Source: Flavobacterium panacis
GTDB lineage: Bacteria > Bacteroidota > Bacteroidia > Flavobacteriales > Flavobacteriaceae
Direction of reading: 5' to 3'
Assembly: GCF_024649945.1 (NCBI RefSeq)
Contig: NZ_JANKMS010000012.1
Location: 97,211-161,210 of the forward strand
DNA length: 64,000 nt
Both the position numbers and the translations under genes were made by a program. Of the stretch, positions 43,336 to 51,922 are shown piece after piece. Positions within the stretch are counted from its first letter, which is position 1; each line of letters starts with the position of its first letter. The notes below the pieces were generated by a model that was given only the letters and a program-made list of their open reading frames with translations, was not told the DNA's origin and searched no databases.

Positions 43336-43555
43336 GCCACGAATTTCACGAATTAGCGCGAATTTTTGTTTTTCTTTTTTGCCACAGATTAAAGGGATTT
43401 TTGGATTAAATCTGTTGAAGCCGATTACTCTGTATCAACAATCTAGTTGTTTTTTTTGCCACGAATTTCACGAATTCCACTAAATATAATTCGTGTAGAT
43501 TCGTAGAATTCGTGGCAAAGAAAGGATAATCCATTTAATCTGTGAAATCTGTGGC
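43336..43555. repeat. Nested palindromic repeats between nirD and DUF4202
   Basis: GCCACGAATTTCACGAATTA at 43336 is a half copy. A complete copy runs from 43458 (GCCACGAATTTCACGAATTC) to 43515 (ending GAATTCGTGGC). Around the complete copy, GCCACAGATTAAAGGGATTT at 43381 faces AATCTGTGAAATCTGTGGC at 43537-43555. One repeat type has landed inside another. It contains no gene and leaves only 8 bp to the nirD stop. Confidence 0.8.
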
Positions 43556-43563
43556 TTAAAAAA

Positions 43564-43941
43564 TTAATCTATGAAACCAACAAAAACTTCGTCTTCAACA
43601 ATCTTAATCGGATAAGTGGCAATGCTATAATCTTCACCGTTTAAATTCGAACCATCAACAAGAGAGAAAGTTTTTTTATGCATCGGGCAGGCAATTTTCG
43701 GAATATCGTCTGCTGAACCCGTCATTCCTCTTGAAAGTACCATTTCCATTTTGTGCGGACATGCGTTTTGGCAAGCGTACCATTGGTTGCGACGAGCAAA
43801 ATTGAAAATCGCGATTTGTTTGTTTTTGTATTTGATGCATCCGCCTCGGTTGGTTGGAAAATCTTCTACTTTACCAGCTTTGAACCAAATTGTTGCGTCG
43901 CTCGCGTGAACTGTTTCGTATTGATTTAAGATTTCTTCCAT
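43564..43941 (-). CDS. nirD: Nitrite reductase small subunit NirD, Rieske-type
   Basis: 125 residues. The Rieske-type ligand pairs are CPH (ACQNACPHKMEM) and CPMH (IACPMHKKTFSL). In assimilatory NirD proteins these ligands may be kept or lost; here both pairs are intact, so a [2Fe-2S] cluster is likely. It works with NirB to reduce nitrite to ammonium. It follows nirB by 222 bp that include a hairpin and a repeat. Confidence 0.92.
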   Translation of the reverse strand: MEEILNQYETVHASDATIWFKAGKVEDFPTNRGGCIKYKNKQIAIFNFARRNQWYACQNACPHKMEMVLSRGMTGSADDIPKIACPMHKKTFSLVDGSNLNGEDYSIATYPIKIVEDEVFVGFID

Positions 43942-43967
43942 TTTGATTGAATTTTTGGTTCCTGTTT

Positions 43968-44023
43968 CTTAGCCCTCTTTTACAATCATGAGAGTTATGA
44001 TGGCGCAGTAAAAAGAGGGTAAG
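43968..44023 (-). terminator. Hairpin between nirB and nirD
   Basis: CTTAGCCCTCTTTTAC and GTAAAAAGAGGGTAAG pair with one mismatch and a loop of about 25 bases. It could attenuate transcription from nirB into nirD or stabilise the upstream message. Confidence 0.4.
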
Positions 44024-44079
44024 AAGGACAGCAAACGTTTAATGATTTTTTTTCTTTTTTTTGGAGCTTATGTTGTTTT

Positions 44080-44158
44080 GCCACAAAGGCGCTAAGGCGC
44101 AAAGTTTTTTTTAAAGTCTTTACTAATTCAATTTTGCGACTTGGCGTCTTTGCGAGAC
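44080..44158. repeat. GCCACAAAGGCGCTAAGGCG palindromic repeat, copy 1
   Basis: The left arm GCCACAAAGGCGCTAAGGCG with CAAAG and the right arm CTTGGCGTCTTTGCGAGAC form an imperfect palindrome. Related text is at 51660-51700 and 51853-51922. Confidence 0.7.
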
Positions 44159-44163
44159 TATGT

Positions 44164-46677
44164 TTATAACCAAGCTTTTGGCATTTTTTGATCTCTCATT
44201 GGAACAAAAGCGATGTTGTCGTCTTTCTCATCTGAGTTTATAAAGTGGTTGAAACGTTTCATTAATCTTGGTTTTTCTAGCACTTGTTTCCATTCACATT
44301 CGAATGTGTTTACCATTGTCTGCATTTCGGCTTCCAACGTTTCGCAGATTCCTAAACTGTCTTCGATGATTACTTGTTTCAAATAATCTAAGCCACCGTC
44401 TAATTTTTCTAACCAAGTTGAAGTTCTAATAAGTGGACCAGCAGTGCGGATGTAATACATTAAGAAACGATCCATGTATTTAATCACAGTTTCTTTGTCG
44501 ATTTTCTCAGCTAAAAGAACTGCGTGTTTTGGATTTGCTCCACCATTTCCGCAGATGTATAAATTCCATCCGCCTTCAACAGCGATTAATCCGAAATCTT
44601 TTCCGCGTGCTTCGGCACATTCGCGAATGCAGGCAGAAACACCGCCTTTTAATTTATGAGGAGAACGAATTCCTTTATATCTATTTTCTAGTTCGATGGC
44701 AAATCCGGCACTGTCGTCCATTCCGTAACGACACCAAGCGTTTCCAACACAACTTTTTACAGCACGAAGCGATTTTCCGTAAGCGTGACCGCTTTCAAAA
44801 CCATTTTCGATTAAGATTTTCCAGATTTTTGGCAAATCACTTAAATGCGCTCCGAATAAATCAACTCTTTGTGCTCCAGTGATTTTTGTATATAAATCGA
44901 ATTGTTTGGCTACTTCGCCAATAACGATTAGTTTTTCGGCAGTGATTTCGCCTCCAGCAACTCTTGGAACAACTGAATAAGTTCCGTTTCGTTGAATGTT
45001 CGCTAAAAACCTATCGTTGGTATCTTGAGTGGTTACGTGTTTATTCGCTGTATCATTGTAAATACTGGAGAAAATCGAAGCTACAACGGGTTTACAAATT
45101 TCGCAACCATCGCCTTTTCCATGATGATCCAGCACATCGTAGAAATTCTCATATTTATTGATTTTTACCAAATCAAATAATTCTTGACGGGTATAGCTAA
45201 AATGCTCGCAGATGACTTCTTTTACTTCTTTTCCTAAAGATTTTTGAGTAGCTTTTACCAAATCAGAAACCATTGGTTTACAGCCTCCACAGCCAGAAGT
45301 TGCTTTAGTTGCTTTTACAACATCTGAAAAAGTAGCGCAAGATTCGTCTAAGATTTTACAGCAGATAGAGCCTTTCGTAACATTTTCGCAAGAACAGATT
45401 ACAGCCGTGTCTGGCAAATCCATTACGCTTCCTAAAGATGAACCTTCAGAACCGTCGCGAGAACCTAAAATCAAATCTTCTGGATTTTTAGGTAATGCCA
45501 TTCCGTTATTATAAATCTGGAAAAGTGAATTGTAATCGCTAGAATCACCAACTAAAATTCCACCTAAAAGTGTTTTAGAATCTTTTGTAACGTTGATTCT
45601 TTTATAAATACCACTTAATTTGTTTTCGTAAACAATGGCAGTAACATGTTCATTTTCAATAAAAGGATCCCCAAAACTTGCCACTTCTACACCAATCAAT
45701 TTCAATTGTGTTGACATATCGATGGTTTCTCTCATGGTTTTGTCGCCATTTAAGATTTGCTCAGCGGCTACATCAGCCATTTCGTAACCTGGAGCAACAA
45801 GTCCGTAGATGTTTTGGTTGTAAAGTGCCGCTTCGCCAATTGCAAAAATAGAAGGATCTGATGTTCGCATTTGATTGTTTACCACAATTCCGCCTCTTAC
45901 GCCAACTTCAAGTCCCGAAACTCTAGCCAGTTCGTCACGAGGTTTAATTCCGGCAGATATAACCAACATGTCTACTTTTAACAATTCGTCGTTTGCAAAC
46001 ATCATTCCCGTTATACTTTCCTTTCCGTCAATATATTGTGTTGCTTTGTTAAGATGAATTCCGATATTTAATTCTTCTATTTTTGATTGAAGCATATCAC
46101 TTGCGCCTTGATCCAATTGTCTTGGCATCAAACGCGGTGCAAATTCTACTACATGAGGATTTAATCCTAAATCACGAACAGCTTTTGCAGCTTCTAGTCC
46201 TAATAAACCTCCCCCTAAAACTGCAGCTTCAGTAGCACCTTTTTGTTTTATTTTTTTGGCGTAAGCCATAATTGCATCTAGATCCTCAATGGTTCTGTAA
46301 ACAAAAACACCTTCTTTTTCTACGCCTTCAATTGGCGGTACAAAAGCTGAAGAACCTGTAGCCAAAACTAAGTAGTCGTACATATGTGTTTTGCCTAAGT
46401 GCGTATGTATTGTTTTTACATCACGATTGATATCTGTAATTAATTCAGATGTGTTTAGAATAATATTGTTTTGTTCGTACCATTCAGTAGTTGACAGTGA
46501 TAAGTCATCAGCTGTTTTTCCTCCAAAGTACTCGCTTAAGTGAACGCGATCGTAAGCACGTCTTGGTTCTTCACCAAATACTGTGATTTGATACTTCTCT
46601 TGTCCTGATTTTGCAACAAACTTTTCACAAAATTTATAACCAACCATGCCGTTTCCAACTACTATTACTCTAATCAT
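44164..46677 (-). CDS. nirB: NAD(P)H nitrite reductase large subunit NirB
   Basis: 837 residues. The N-terminal FAD/NAD oxidoreductase has VVGNGMVGYKFCEKF and AVLGGGLLGLEAAKAV. Two BFD-like [2Fe-2S] segments follow (CSCENV at Cys428/430 with GCGGC, then CEHFSYTRQELF with GCEIC). The siroheme/[4Fe-4S] domain has Cys643-x5-Cys649 (CVGNAWC) and Cys683-x3-Cys687 (CIREC). It reduces nitrite to ammonium in the cytoplasm. The flavin half is homologous to the C-terminal half of the nitrate reductase in this window. Its siroheme depends on the SUMT of the Moco operon. Confidence 0.96.
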   Translation of the reverse strand: MIRVIVVGNGMVGYKFCEKFVAKSGQEKYQITVFGEEPRRAYDRVHLSEYFGGKTADDLSLSTTEWYEQNNIILNTSELITDINRDVKTIHTHLGKTHMYDYLVLATGSSAFVPPIEGVEKEGVFVYRTIEDLDAIMAYAKKIKQKGATEAAVLGGGLLGLEAAKAVRDLGLNPHVVEFAPRLMPRQLDQGASDMLQSKIEELNIGIHLNKATQYIDGKESITGMMFANDELLKVDMLVISAGIKPRDELARVSGLEVGVRGGIVVNNQMRTSDPSIFAIGEAALYNQNIYGLVAPGYEMADVAAEQILNGDKTMRETIDMSTQLKLIGVEVASFGDPFIENEHVTAIVYENKLSGIYKRINVTKDSKTLLGGILVGDSSDYNSLFQIYNNGMALPKNPEDLILGSRDGSEGSSLGSVMDLPDTAVICSCENVTKGSICCKILDESCATFSDVVKATKATSGCGGCKPMVSDLVKATQKSLGKEVKEVICEHFSYTRQELFDLVKINKYENFYDVLDHHGKGDGCEICKPVVASIFSSIYNDTANKHVTTQDTNDRFLANIQRNGTYSVVPRVAGGEITAEKLIVIGEVAKQFDLYTKITGAQRVDLFGAHLSDLPKIWKILIENGFESGHAYGKSLRAVKSCVGNAWCRYGMDDSAGFAIELENRYKGIRSPHKLKGGVSACIRECAEARGKDFGLIAVEGGWNLYICGNGGANPKHAVLLAEKIDKETVIKYMDRFLMYYIRTAGPLIRTSTWLEKLDGGLDYLKQVIIEDSLGICETLEAEMQTMVNTFECEWKQVLEKPRLMKRFNHFINSDEKDDNIAFVPMRDQKMPKAWL

Positions 46678-46703
46678 GATTTCTTTAATTAAGTATTACT
46701 ACG

Positions 46704-46782
46704 CAAATATAAGTATTTATACTTATAAAAATACGTATGTCGAGTATTTTTTAAGTCGTATGTATGTTTTAAATACTACGTA
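46704..46782 (-). promoter_or_regulatory. nirB promoter and operator region
   Basis: On the minus strand a -7 box TATATTTG (46711-46704) overlaps the palindrome ATAAGTAT-N2-ATACTTAT (46709-46726). Reading toward nirB, 21 of 22 bases match the moeA promoter. Further upstream are TACGTA at 46732-46737 and 46777-46782. No good -33 element is seen, which fits a regulated promoter. Confidence 0.65.
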
Positions 46783-46946
46783 TTTCGTCTTAATCTTATA
46801 CTTAGTGCGGGTTTTGAATGATTTTTTAGCTACTTAGTTTTTTTAAATTTGAAAAGATTCTAAATAAGCGTTTCAAAAAAATGTCGTAAATTCATAAGAA
46901 TTTTATAGGTGTTTTTAAAAATAAATACTTTTTAAACTGATATCTC

Positions 46947-47720
46947 ATGAAAAAAATACTTTCAATATTGTTATTATCAATTTTAATAATAGGCTGTAAA
47001 ACGACATCAAATAATGATGCTGCAGGAACTACTTCAACAAGTTCTACAGAAGAAGATTTAAAATATTATTTTAAAGGAACTGGAAACGAACCGTTTTGGG
47101 GAATTAAAATAGGGAATGAAGAAATCGTTTTTACATCTTTAATACCAGGGAAAGAAAAAATTACTTTTCCTGCCGTCGATGCGATTAGAGCGATGGATGC
47201 TAATGTGAAAATGTATAAAGTAAGTAATGAAACTACTTCAGCAACCATTACAATTCAGCATTTAGATTGTCAGGATTCTATGTCTGGAGCAATTTCACCT
47301 TATAGCGTAAAAGTTGAAATCAAAAATAATTCAGAATTAGAAACGAAGAAATTAAGCGGATGCGGAAAATATTTAACCGATTATCGACTTCATGACATCT
47401 GGGTTCTAGAAGAATTAAATGGCTACAAAGTTTTTGCAACTGATTTTCAGAAAGAGTTTCCAAGAATTGAAATTAATTCGGCTGAAAATAAGTTTATGGG
47501 ATATGGCGGTTGTAATTCCATAACTGGACAAATCTTTTTTGAAAAAGATCTTTTACGTTTTACAAAAGTTGTTTCTACTTTAATGGCATGTCCGCAAGGA
47601 AACAAAGAAAGTGAGTTTTTGAAAGCTTTACAAAATACTACAACTTATTCTCTAGGAAATAATCAATTGACTTTGTCTAATCCTTCGGGGAAATTGATTG
47701 TCTTTAAGAAAGTGGATTGA
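46947..47720 (+). CDS. META-domain lipoprotein
   Basis: 257 residues. The lipoprotein signal ends at Cys17 (SILIIGC). Residues about 38-140 form a domain with GTGNEPFWGIKI, seen in COG3650-like proteins. Residues about 150-255 are a META/HslJ domain (IWVLEELNGYKV, MGYGGCNSITGQ, TLMACPQGN). META proteins are envelope proteins linked to heat or stress resistance in other bacteria; the function here is unknown. Oriented away from nirB, with 269 bp of regulatory DNA between. Confidence 0.88.
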   Translation: MKKILSILLLSILIIGCKTTSNNDAAGTTSTSSTEEDLKYYFKGTGNEPFWGIKIGNEEIVFTSLIPGKEKITFPAVDAIRAMDANVKMYKVSNETTSATITIQHLDCQDSMSGAISPYSVKVEIKNNSELETKKLSGCGKYLTDYRLHDIWVLEELNGYKVFATDFQKEFPRIEINSAENKFMGYGGCNSITGQIFFEKDLLRFTKVVSTLMACPQGNKESEFLKALQNTTTYSLGNNQLTLSNPSGKLIVFKKVD

Positions 47721-47746
47721 TTTTGCTTATTATTTCGTTTCCCGCT

Positions 47747-47762
47747 CCCGATAGCTATCGGG
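47747..47762. repeat. Short GC-rich palindrome CCCGATAGCTATCGGG
   Basis: A perfect 16 bp palindrome between the convergent META and membrane-protein genes. The related CCCTATAGCTATCGGGA is at about 57854-57870. The sequence just after it (GATTTTACAGATTAAATGGA ... AAAATCTGCGAGAG) belongs to a dispersed AATCTGC repeat family. Confidence 0.7.
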
Positions 47763-47861
47763 ATTGCAGATTGAGCGGATTTATTTTTTGCCACTGATTT
47801 TACAGATTAAATGGATTTATATCTGCTTTATCTACAAAATCTGCGAGAGTTTTTTTTATTC

Positions 47862-48509
47862 TCATTTTTGGATAAACTTAGTATTTAAGCTTTTCAAGAA
47901 TAAAATATGCGACATTAAAACAATCGGAACAATGCAAGTTGGTAAAAAGCAATATGGAAATTCTAAAACAGCAATGTTTGGTTGCTCAAATGCGAATTGT
48001 TGGATGGGTAAAGGCGATGATAAAATTGCCAATGAAACAATAAATATCAAGAATAATATTCCAGAAATATTCCAAAGAAAGAAAAATTGATTTTTGATTT
48101 TTCTTCTGCTTATTATTTGATAAATCAAAATTGCTAATGCAGAAATTCCATTTATTATATCAAAGTTCCATCCCTTAAATGTCATTAGGTATGGAATTTT
48201 GTCTTGTAGAAAAAGCTCAAATAAAACAAGTTCCACAGGTATTCTTAAAACATGAATAGATAGCAAAATATTGGTGTTGATTTTTTCTGTACCAATTTGT
48301 CTTAATGCTAAAAAAGTTATTGTGAGGGTTACTAAAATTACAAGTGGGAACAAATAAGGTTTACTTTCAAAGATTTTAGAACCTGCAAGAATTCCAATCA
48401 CGATTTGCCAAATTAGAAATAAAAACAAAACTCTTTTGTTTCCGCTTGTTCCAAAATAAAACAATAGCAGAGCCAAAAGAGTGATGATGATAAAAACTGT
48501 GATTAGCAT
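47862..48509 (-). CDS. Multi-pass membrane protein of unknown function
   Basis: 215 residues with about seven hydrophobic helices, starting MLITVFIIITLLALLLFYFG. Charged residues are few and sit in short loops. I do not recognise a family. Its start codon overlaps the stop of the SRPBCC gene by one base (TAATG), which indicates translational coupling with that cluster. Confidence 0.7.
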   Translation of the reverse strand: MLITVFIIITLLALLLFYFGTSGNKRVLFLFLIWQIVIGILAGSKIFESKPYLFPLVILVTLTITFLALRQIGTEKINTNILLSIHVLRIPVELVLFELFLQDKIPYLMTFKGWNFDIINGISALAILIYQIISRRKIKNQFFFLWNISGILFLIFIVSLAILSSPLPIQQFAFEQPNIAVLEFPYCFLPTCIVPIVLMSHILFLKSLNTKFIQK

Positions 48510-49051
48510 TAATTATTTTCTATTGTTTTTTTAAGTAAATCCATTCCTTGTTGATTGGTTTTATCCATTTGAGATTTCACTCCAAATAACCACATAAAAA
48601 ATGCATCTACTAAACCTGATTGCAATTTAAAATCTTGTGTAACTTCAATACCATTTTTGACCTCCTTAAAGCTATAATTGAATGTAGGTTCTGCTTTAAA
48701 TGGCTTTTCAATATTACATTTCATCCCAATAAAACTAAAAGGTTGTATTTTGGTAATTTCCTGATAGCCTAAATCTTTTCCTTTATTTCCATTCCAATGA
48801 AACTGAGCTCCAACAGTACCATCGGTGCCTTTTACTTCATATTTTTGGCTTGGATCTTGCGCTAAAAATGGCGACCATTTTGGATAATTTCCTAAAAGCT
48901 TTACCATGTCAAATGCTTTTTCATTTGTGCTCTTAATGGTAATCGTTTTTACGATGTTGATTGTTTGCAGTTCATTGGCTTTGTAAAATCCAAATGCCAA
49001 AAATACTATGATAGCAAGACCTAAAATTGCGAAAATCATTTTCTTATTCAT
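48509..49051 (-). CDS. SRPBCC (polyketide cyclase/dehydrase) family protein
   Basis: 180 residues. An N-terminal membrane helix (IFAILGLAIIVFLAFGFY) is followed by a START-like domain (KTITIKSTNEKAFDMVKLLG, YPKWSPF, GKDLGYQEITKIQPF, FKEVKNGIEVTQDF). Such domains bind hydrophobic ligands in a deep cavity. It sits 13 bp after the YCII gene and one base over the next gene, so it belongs to a short operon. Confidence 0.85.
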   Translation of the reverse strand: MNKKMIFAILGLAIIVFLAFGFYKANELQTINIVKTITIKSTNEKAFDMVKLLGNYPKWSPFLAQDPSQKYEVKGTDGTVGAQFHWNGNKGKDLGYQEITKIQPFSFIGMKCNIEKPFKAEPTFNYSFKEVKNGIEVTQDFKLQSGLVDAFFMWLFGVKSQMDKTNQQGMDLLKKTIENN

Positions 49052-49064
49052 TTTAGGTGAATTT

Positions 49065-49412
49065 TTAACTTATTGGTAAAATATCTCGTACTTCAACATT
49101 TCCTCCCATTTGCAAAACTGGACATTTCTGTGCTAATAAAATAGCCTCTTCCATATCTTTTGCTTTTAAAATCATGTTACCACCAACGATTTCATTGCTA
49201 GAAATTTTAAAACCATTCACAGTTGATAGATCAGATAGTATTTGATTTCCTTCAAATCCTAATTGATGGGTGCTTACCAATTTTCCCTGCATTGCAATAT
49301 TGCCAATAAAATTTCCCCATTGTTTGTGCATTTCTTGTTCTTGCTCCTGAGTGAACTTTTCATTAGACGAAACAAATCGGAATAGTAGCATAAATTCTTT
49401 TAAAGTTGTCAT
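49065..49412 (-). CDS. YCII-related (DGPF-type) protein
   Basis: 115 residues. The fold is the small ferredoxin-like YCII type: FMLLFRF, then helices, VGGNMILKAKDMEEAILLAQ and CPVLQMGGNVEVRDI, the usual ending with a conserved Gly-Gly and Glu-Val-Arg. The biochemical role is unknown. First gene of the small leftward cluster downstream of the Crp-type regulator gene. Confidence 0.85.
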   Translation of the reverse strand: MTTLKEFMLLFRFVSSNEKFTQEQEQEMHKQWGNFIGNIAMQGKLVSTHQLGFEGNQILSDLSTVNGFKISSNEIVGGNMILKAKDMEEAILLAQKCPVLQMGGNVEVRDILPIS

Positions 49413-49485
49413 AATTTTTCATTTTTATTTTGACAAAAGTATCTCGCTAGTATTGTAAAAAAGTTGCCATATGGCAATAAATCAA

Positions 49486-50064
49486 TTATTGTGAAATTTC
49501 TTTTCTAATTCTGCTTAAAGAAAATCTTGTAATTCCTAAATAGGTTGCAATGTGCTGTATAGAAACATTTTGAATAATATGTGGTTTTTCTTTTAATAAC
49601 TGCATGTATCTGTCTTTTGCTTGGTCTGCAATCATAGAAACGTTATGCCTTTTCAAGCCAAAATAACTTTTTACCAATGTTGTCCTGCCTTGTTCTCTAA
49701 AATTTTTAATGCTATGAAACAACTCTTGAAATGTTTGAAAATCCAATTGCCAACAAATACAATCTGTCAATGTTTGTATGTTCTCTCGAGTTGGGGTACG
49801 AAGAAAAAAGGAAGGCCAGTCGATGACAATATCATGAGCGGAATAAAAATTTGTAGTAATGTCTTTTCCTTGAGGATCGATAACATACGAACGAATATAA
49901 CCGCTTTCTACAAACCAATAATAATTTGCTGTTTTTCCTTCCTGAAGTAAAAAATCATTTTTTTTAAATGCTATTTGCTTAAAGTGAGGAATAATTTGTA
50001 CTAATTCGTCTTTAGTCAATTCTGAATTTTGGAAAACATTGTTTAAAAAATGATTGTCTTGCAT
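49486..50064 (-). CDS. Crp/Fnr-family transcriptional regulator
   Basis: 192 residues. A cyclic-nucleotide-binding-like beta-roll (KNDFLLQEGKTANYYWFVES, YIRSYVIDPQGKDITTNFYS) is followed by a dimer helix and a short C-terminal HTH (SIQHIATYLGITRFSLSRIR). It has no N-terminal Cys cluster, unlike the FNR-type protein at 33075. This is the compact form common in Bacteroidetes. It lies upstream of the YCII-SRPBCC-membrane gene cluster on the same strand, with 73 bp between, and probably regulates it. Confidence 0.88.
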   Translation of the reverse strand: MQDNHFLNNVFQNSELTKDELVQIIPHFKQIAFKKNDFLLQEGKTANYYWFVESGYIRSYVIDPQGKDITTNFYSAHDIVIDWPSFFLRTPTRENIQTLTDCICWQLDFQTFQELFHSIKNFREQGRTTLVKSYFGLKRHNVSMIADQAKDRYMQLLKEKPHIIQNVSIQHIATYLGITRFSLSRIRKEISQ

Positions 50065-50224
50065 ATTTCAATTTCGATATTTAAGTAGTTTATTTTTTAC
50101 TTCCATATGGTAATTGCAAATGTATTACTTTTCTTATGTAATATAGTTTGCTTATGAAAAAAGTGGTAATAGAAAAAAACACTTTAAATCGGAATGATTA
50201 TTCAGTTTGTTGGCGTCTATGGTA

Positions 50225-51511
50225 TTATTCAAACAATTCTTTTGGTTCTTCATCATCAGATTCTTCTTCAATAAAATCCAATTCTAAAGCTTTTACGCTT
50301 TGAACAGCATTTCCGGCAATACCGCGAATAGAACCGTACATTCCTAACGTATTGTGAACCACTTTTTCGATTTGTTTTTCTCTTTGTTTCCAGATTCTCT
50401 GCATTGCTCTTTTCTCAGAATCCAGATCGCTTTGCATTTGAGTAAAACCTTCTACAATTCCTTCAATCTGCAAACGGAATTCGTTGCTCGTTAGGAAATC
50501 GTACAACATCGACATTTTATCGCCTTTGTTTTCCTGCGCCTGAACCGCCTGATTAATTTGAATTAAAGATTGACGCAAAACGGCACTTAAACCTTTAAAT
50601 TCTTCATACGTGCAAATCCAGATTCCGTCGCGCATTCCCATTCGGTCCATTCCTGAAGGCATTACTTCAGTAACTAAAACTCCAATATTGGCTCTTTTGG
50701 TTCTGATATCGTTTTTGAATTTCTCGATCCAAGAAGGTTGAAACGCTTTGGTTCTTTTACTTTCATAATAAATAGAACCGCAATTTTGATGTTCTCTTGT
50801 GTTTACCACTTGAAGGCAATCAGCACCGTTGGCGCCTTTCTTGATTTCGTCAATGCTGTCAAGAGGGAAGTTGTTGGCAAGCCATTCTTCAATTGCTAAT
50901 TCCATTACTTCTCCTTGCAATTGCATTGAACCTTGCTCTTGTTTGCGTTTCATTTCTTCAGTCAGCTTTTTTTGTTCTTCGAGCTGTTTCTGAAGTTCTT
51001 TGAATTTCAATTCATTTTTATCGTCTTCCTGTTTTCTAATTTTTTCGCGTTCCAAAGCCAATTGCGCATTTAACTGCTTTTCGGCTTCAGCTTGAATCGC
51101 TTCTTTCATTTCCAGTTTCTCGCGTTGTAATTTTGCGATTTCACCTTCCATTTTATTCAATTCTCTGATTTTTTCAGACTTTTCAGAGAGTTCTTTTTCC
51201 ATTAATAACAAACGATCTTTGTTTTCTTCTTCCAGTTTTGCTTTTAGTTTTTCTGAAATTTCTTTTTCGGCAGTCTTTTTCTCGCGCTCCAAACGTTCAG
51301 CAAAAAGTTCGTTTTCCTGTTTTTTCTTCGCTTCAAATTCGGATTTGGCTTTTTCCAATTGCTCGTTTTTAAGCTCTAACTCACGGTTTTGAACGTTTGC
51401 TTTTTGTTGAAATTCTTTACGGATGCTATCTTCCAACTGATGTTTTAAAACATCATTGACGTCGATAGGAGTTCCGCAGTTTGGACACTGAATTGAAGAT
51501 TGTTCAGCCAT
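50225..51511 (-). CDS. DUF2130 protein with zinc ribbon, coiled coil and nuclease-like domain
   Basis: 428 residues. The N-terminal CPNCG and the following PIDVNDVLKHQLEDSIRKEF are the family signature. Residues about 45-215 form a Glu/Lys-rich coiled coil. Residues about 220-345 form the conserved DUF2130 domain with SIYYESKRTKAFQPSWIEKF, where the E-x-K pattern is reminiscent of PD-(D/E)XK nucleases. The ending is acidic. The function is unknown. A monocistronic gene. Confidence 0.82.
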   Translation of the reverse strand: MAEQSSIQCPNCGTPIDVNDVLKHQLEDSIRKEFQQKANVQNRELELKNEQLEKAKSEFEAKKKQENELFAERLEREKKTAEKEISEKLKAKLEEENKDRLLLMEKELSEKSEKIRELNKMEGEIAKLQREKLEMKEAIQAEAEKQLNAQLALEREKIRKQEDDKNELKFKELQKQLEEQKKLTEEMKRKQEQGSMQLQGEVMELAIEEWLANNFPLDSIDEIKKGANGADCLQVVNTREHQNCGSIYYESKRTKAFQPSWIEKFKNDIRTKRANIGVLVTEVMPSGMDRMGMRDGIWICTYEEFKGLSAVLRQSLIQINQAVQAQENKGDKMSMLYDFLTSNEFRLQIEGIVEGFTQMQSDLDSEKRAMQRIWKQREKQIEKVVHNTLGMYGSIRGIAGNAVQSVKALELDFIEEESDDEEPKELFE

Positions 51512-51615
51512 TTTGTATTAATTTTTAAGGAATGGAATTATAGTTTGCTAAGGTATTTAAAAGTTCTCTTTTTCTGATGTGGATTTCTGTACTAATTTGT
51601 AACGAATTTTTTTAT

Positions 51616-51922
51616 AGCCACGAATTACTCGAATTCACACTAATTATAGTTTGAAAAGAATCTCTCGCAAAGTCGCAGAATTGCAAAGTTTTTTACTTCA
51701 CGCAGATTTTATAAGATTTAAGCTGATTGCACAGATGTTTTTTACATAGTTTGTCATTTCGACGAAGGAGAAATCACACTAGAAACTCCACAATCAAGAT
51801 CGCCAATCTTTATCGAATCCCGCGTGTGATTTCTCCTTCGTCGAAATGACAAAAAAACTTTGCGACTCTGCGTCTTTGCGAGATTAAATATGAACTTAGT
51901 GTCCTAGCGCCTTTGTGGCAAT
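51616..51922. repeat. Cluster of dispersed repeats upstream of DUF2130
   Basis: This gene-free stretch contains a half copy of the GCCACGAATT family (51616-51650) and CTCGCAAAGTCGCAGAATTG (51662 on). A TTTCACGCAGATTTTATAAG-like unit follows, then the complete TGTCATTTCGA-family copy 4 (51750-51853). An inverted CTTTGCGACTCTGCGTCTTT unit ends at GCGCCTTTGTGGC. The last unit reaches the end of the lysR-type gene at 51904. Confidence 0.8.

Noticed and set aside
43336..43555. Insertion sequence remnant
   Set aside because: Only nested short palindromes are present; there is no transposase fragment and no terminal repeats with target duplication that I can see.
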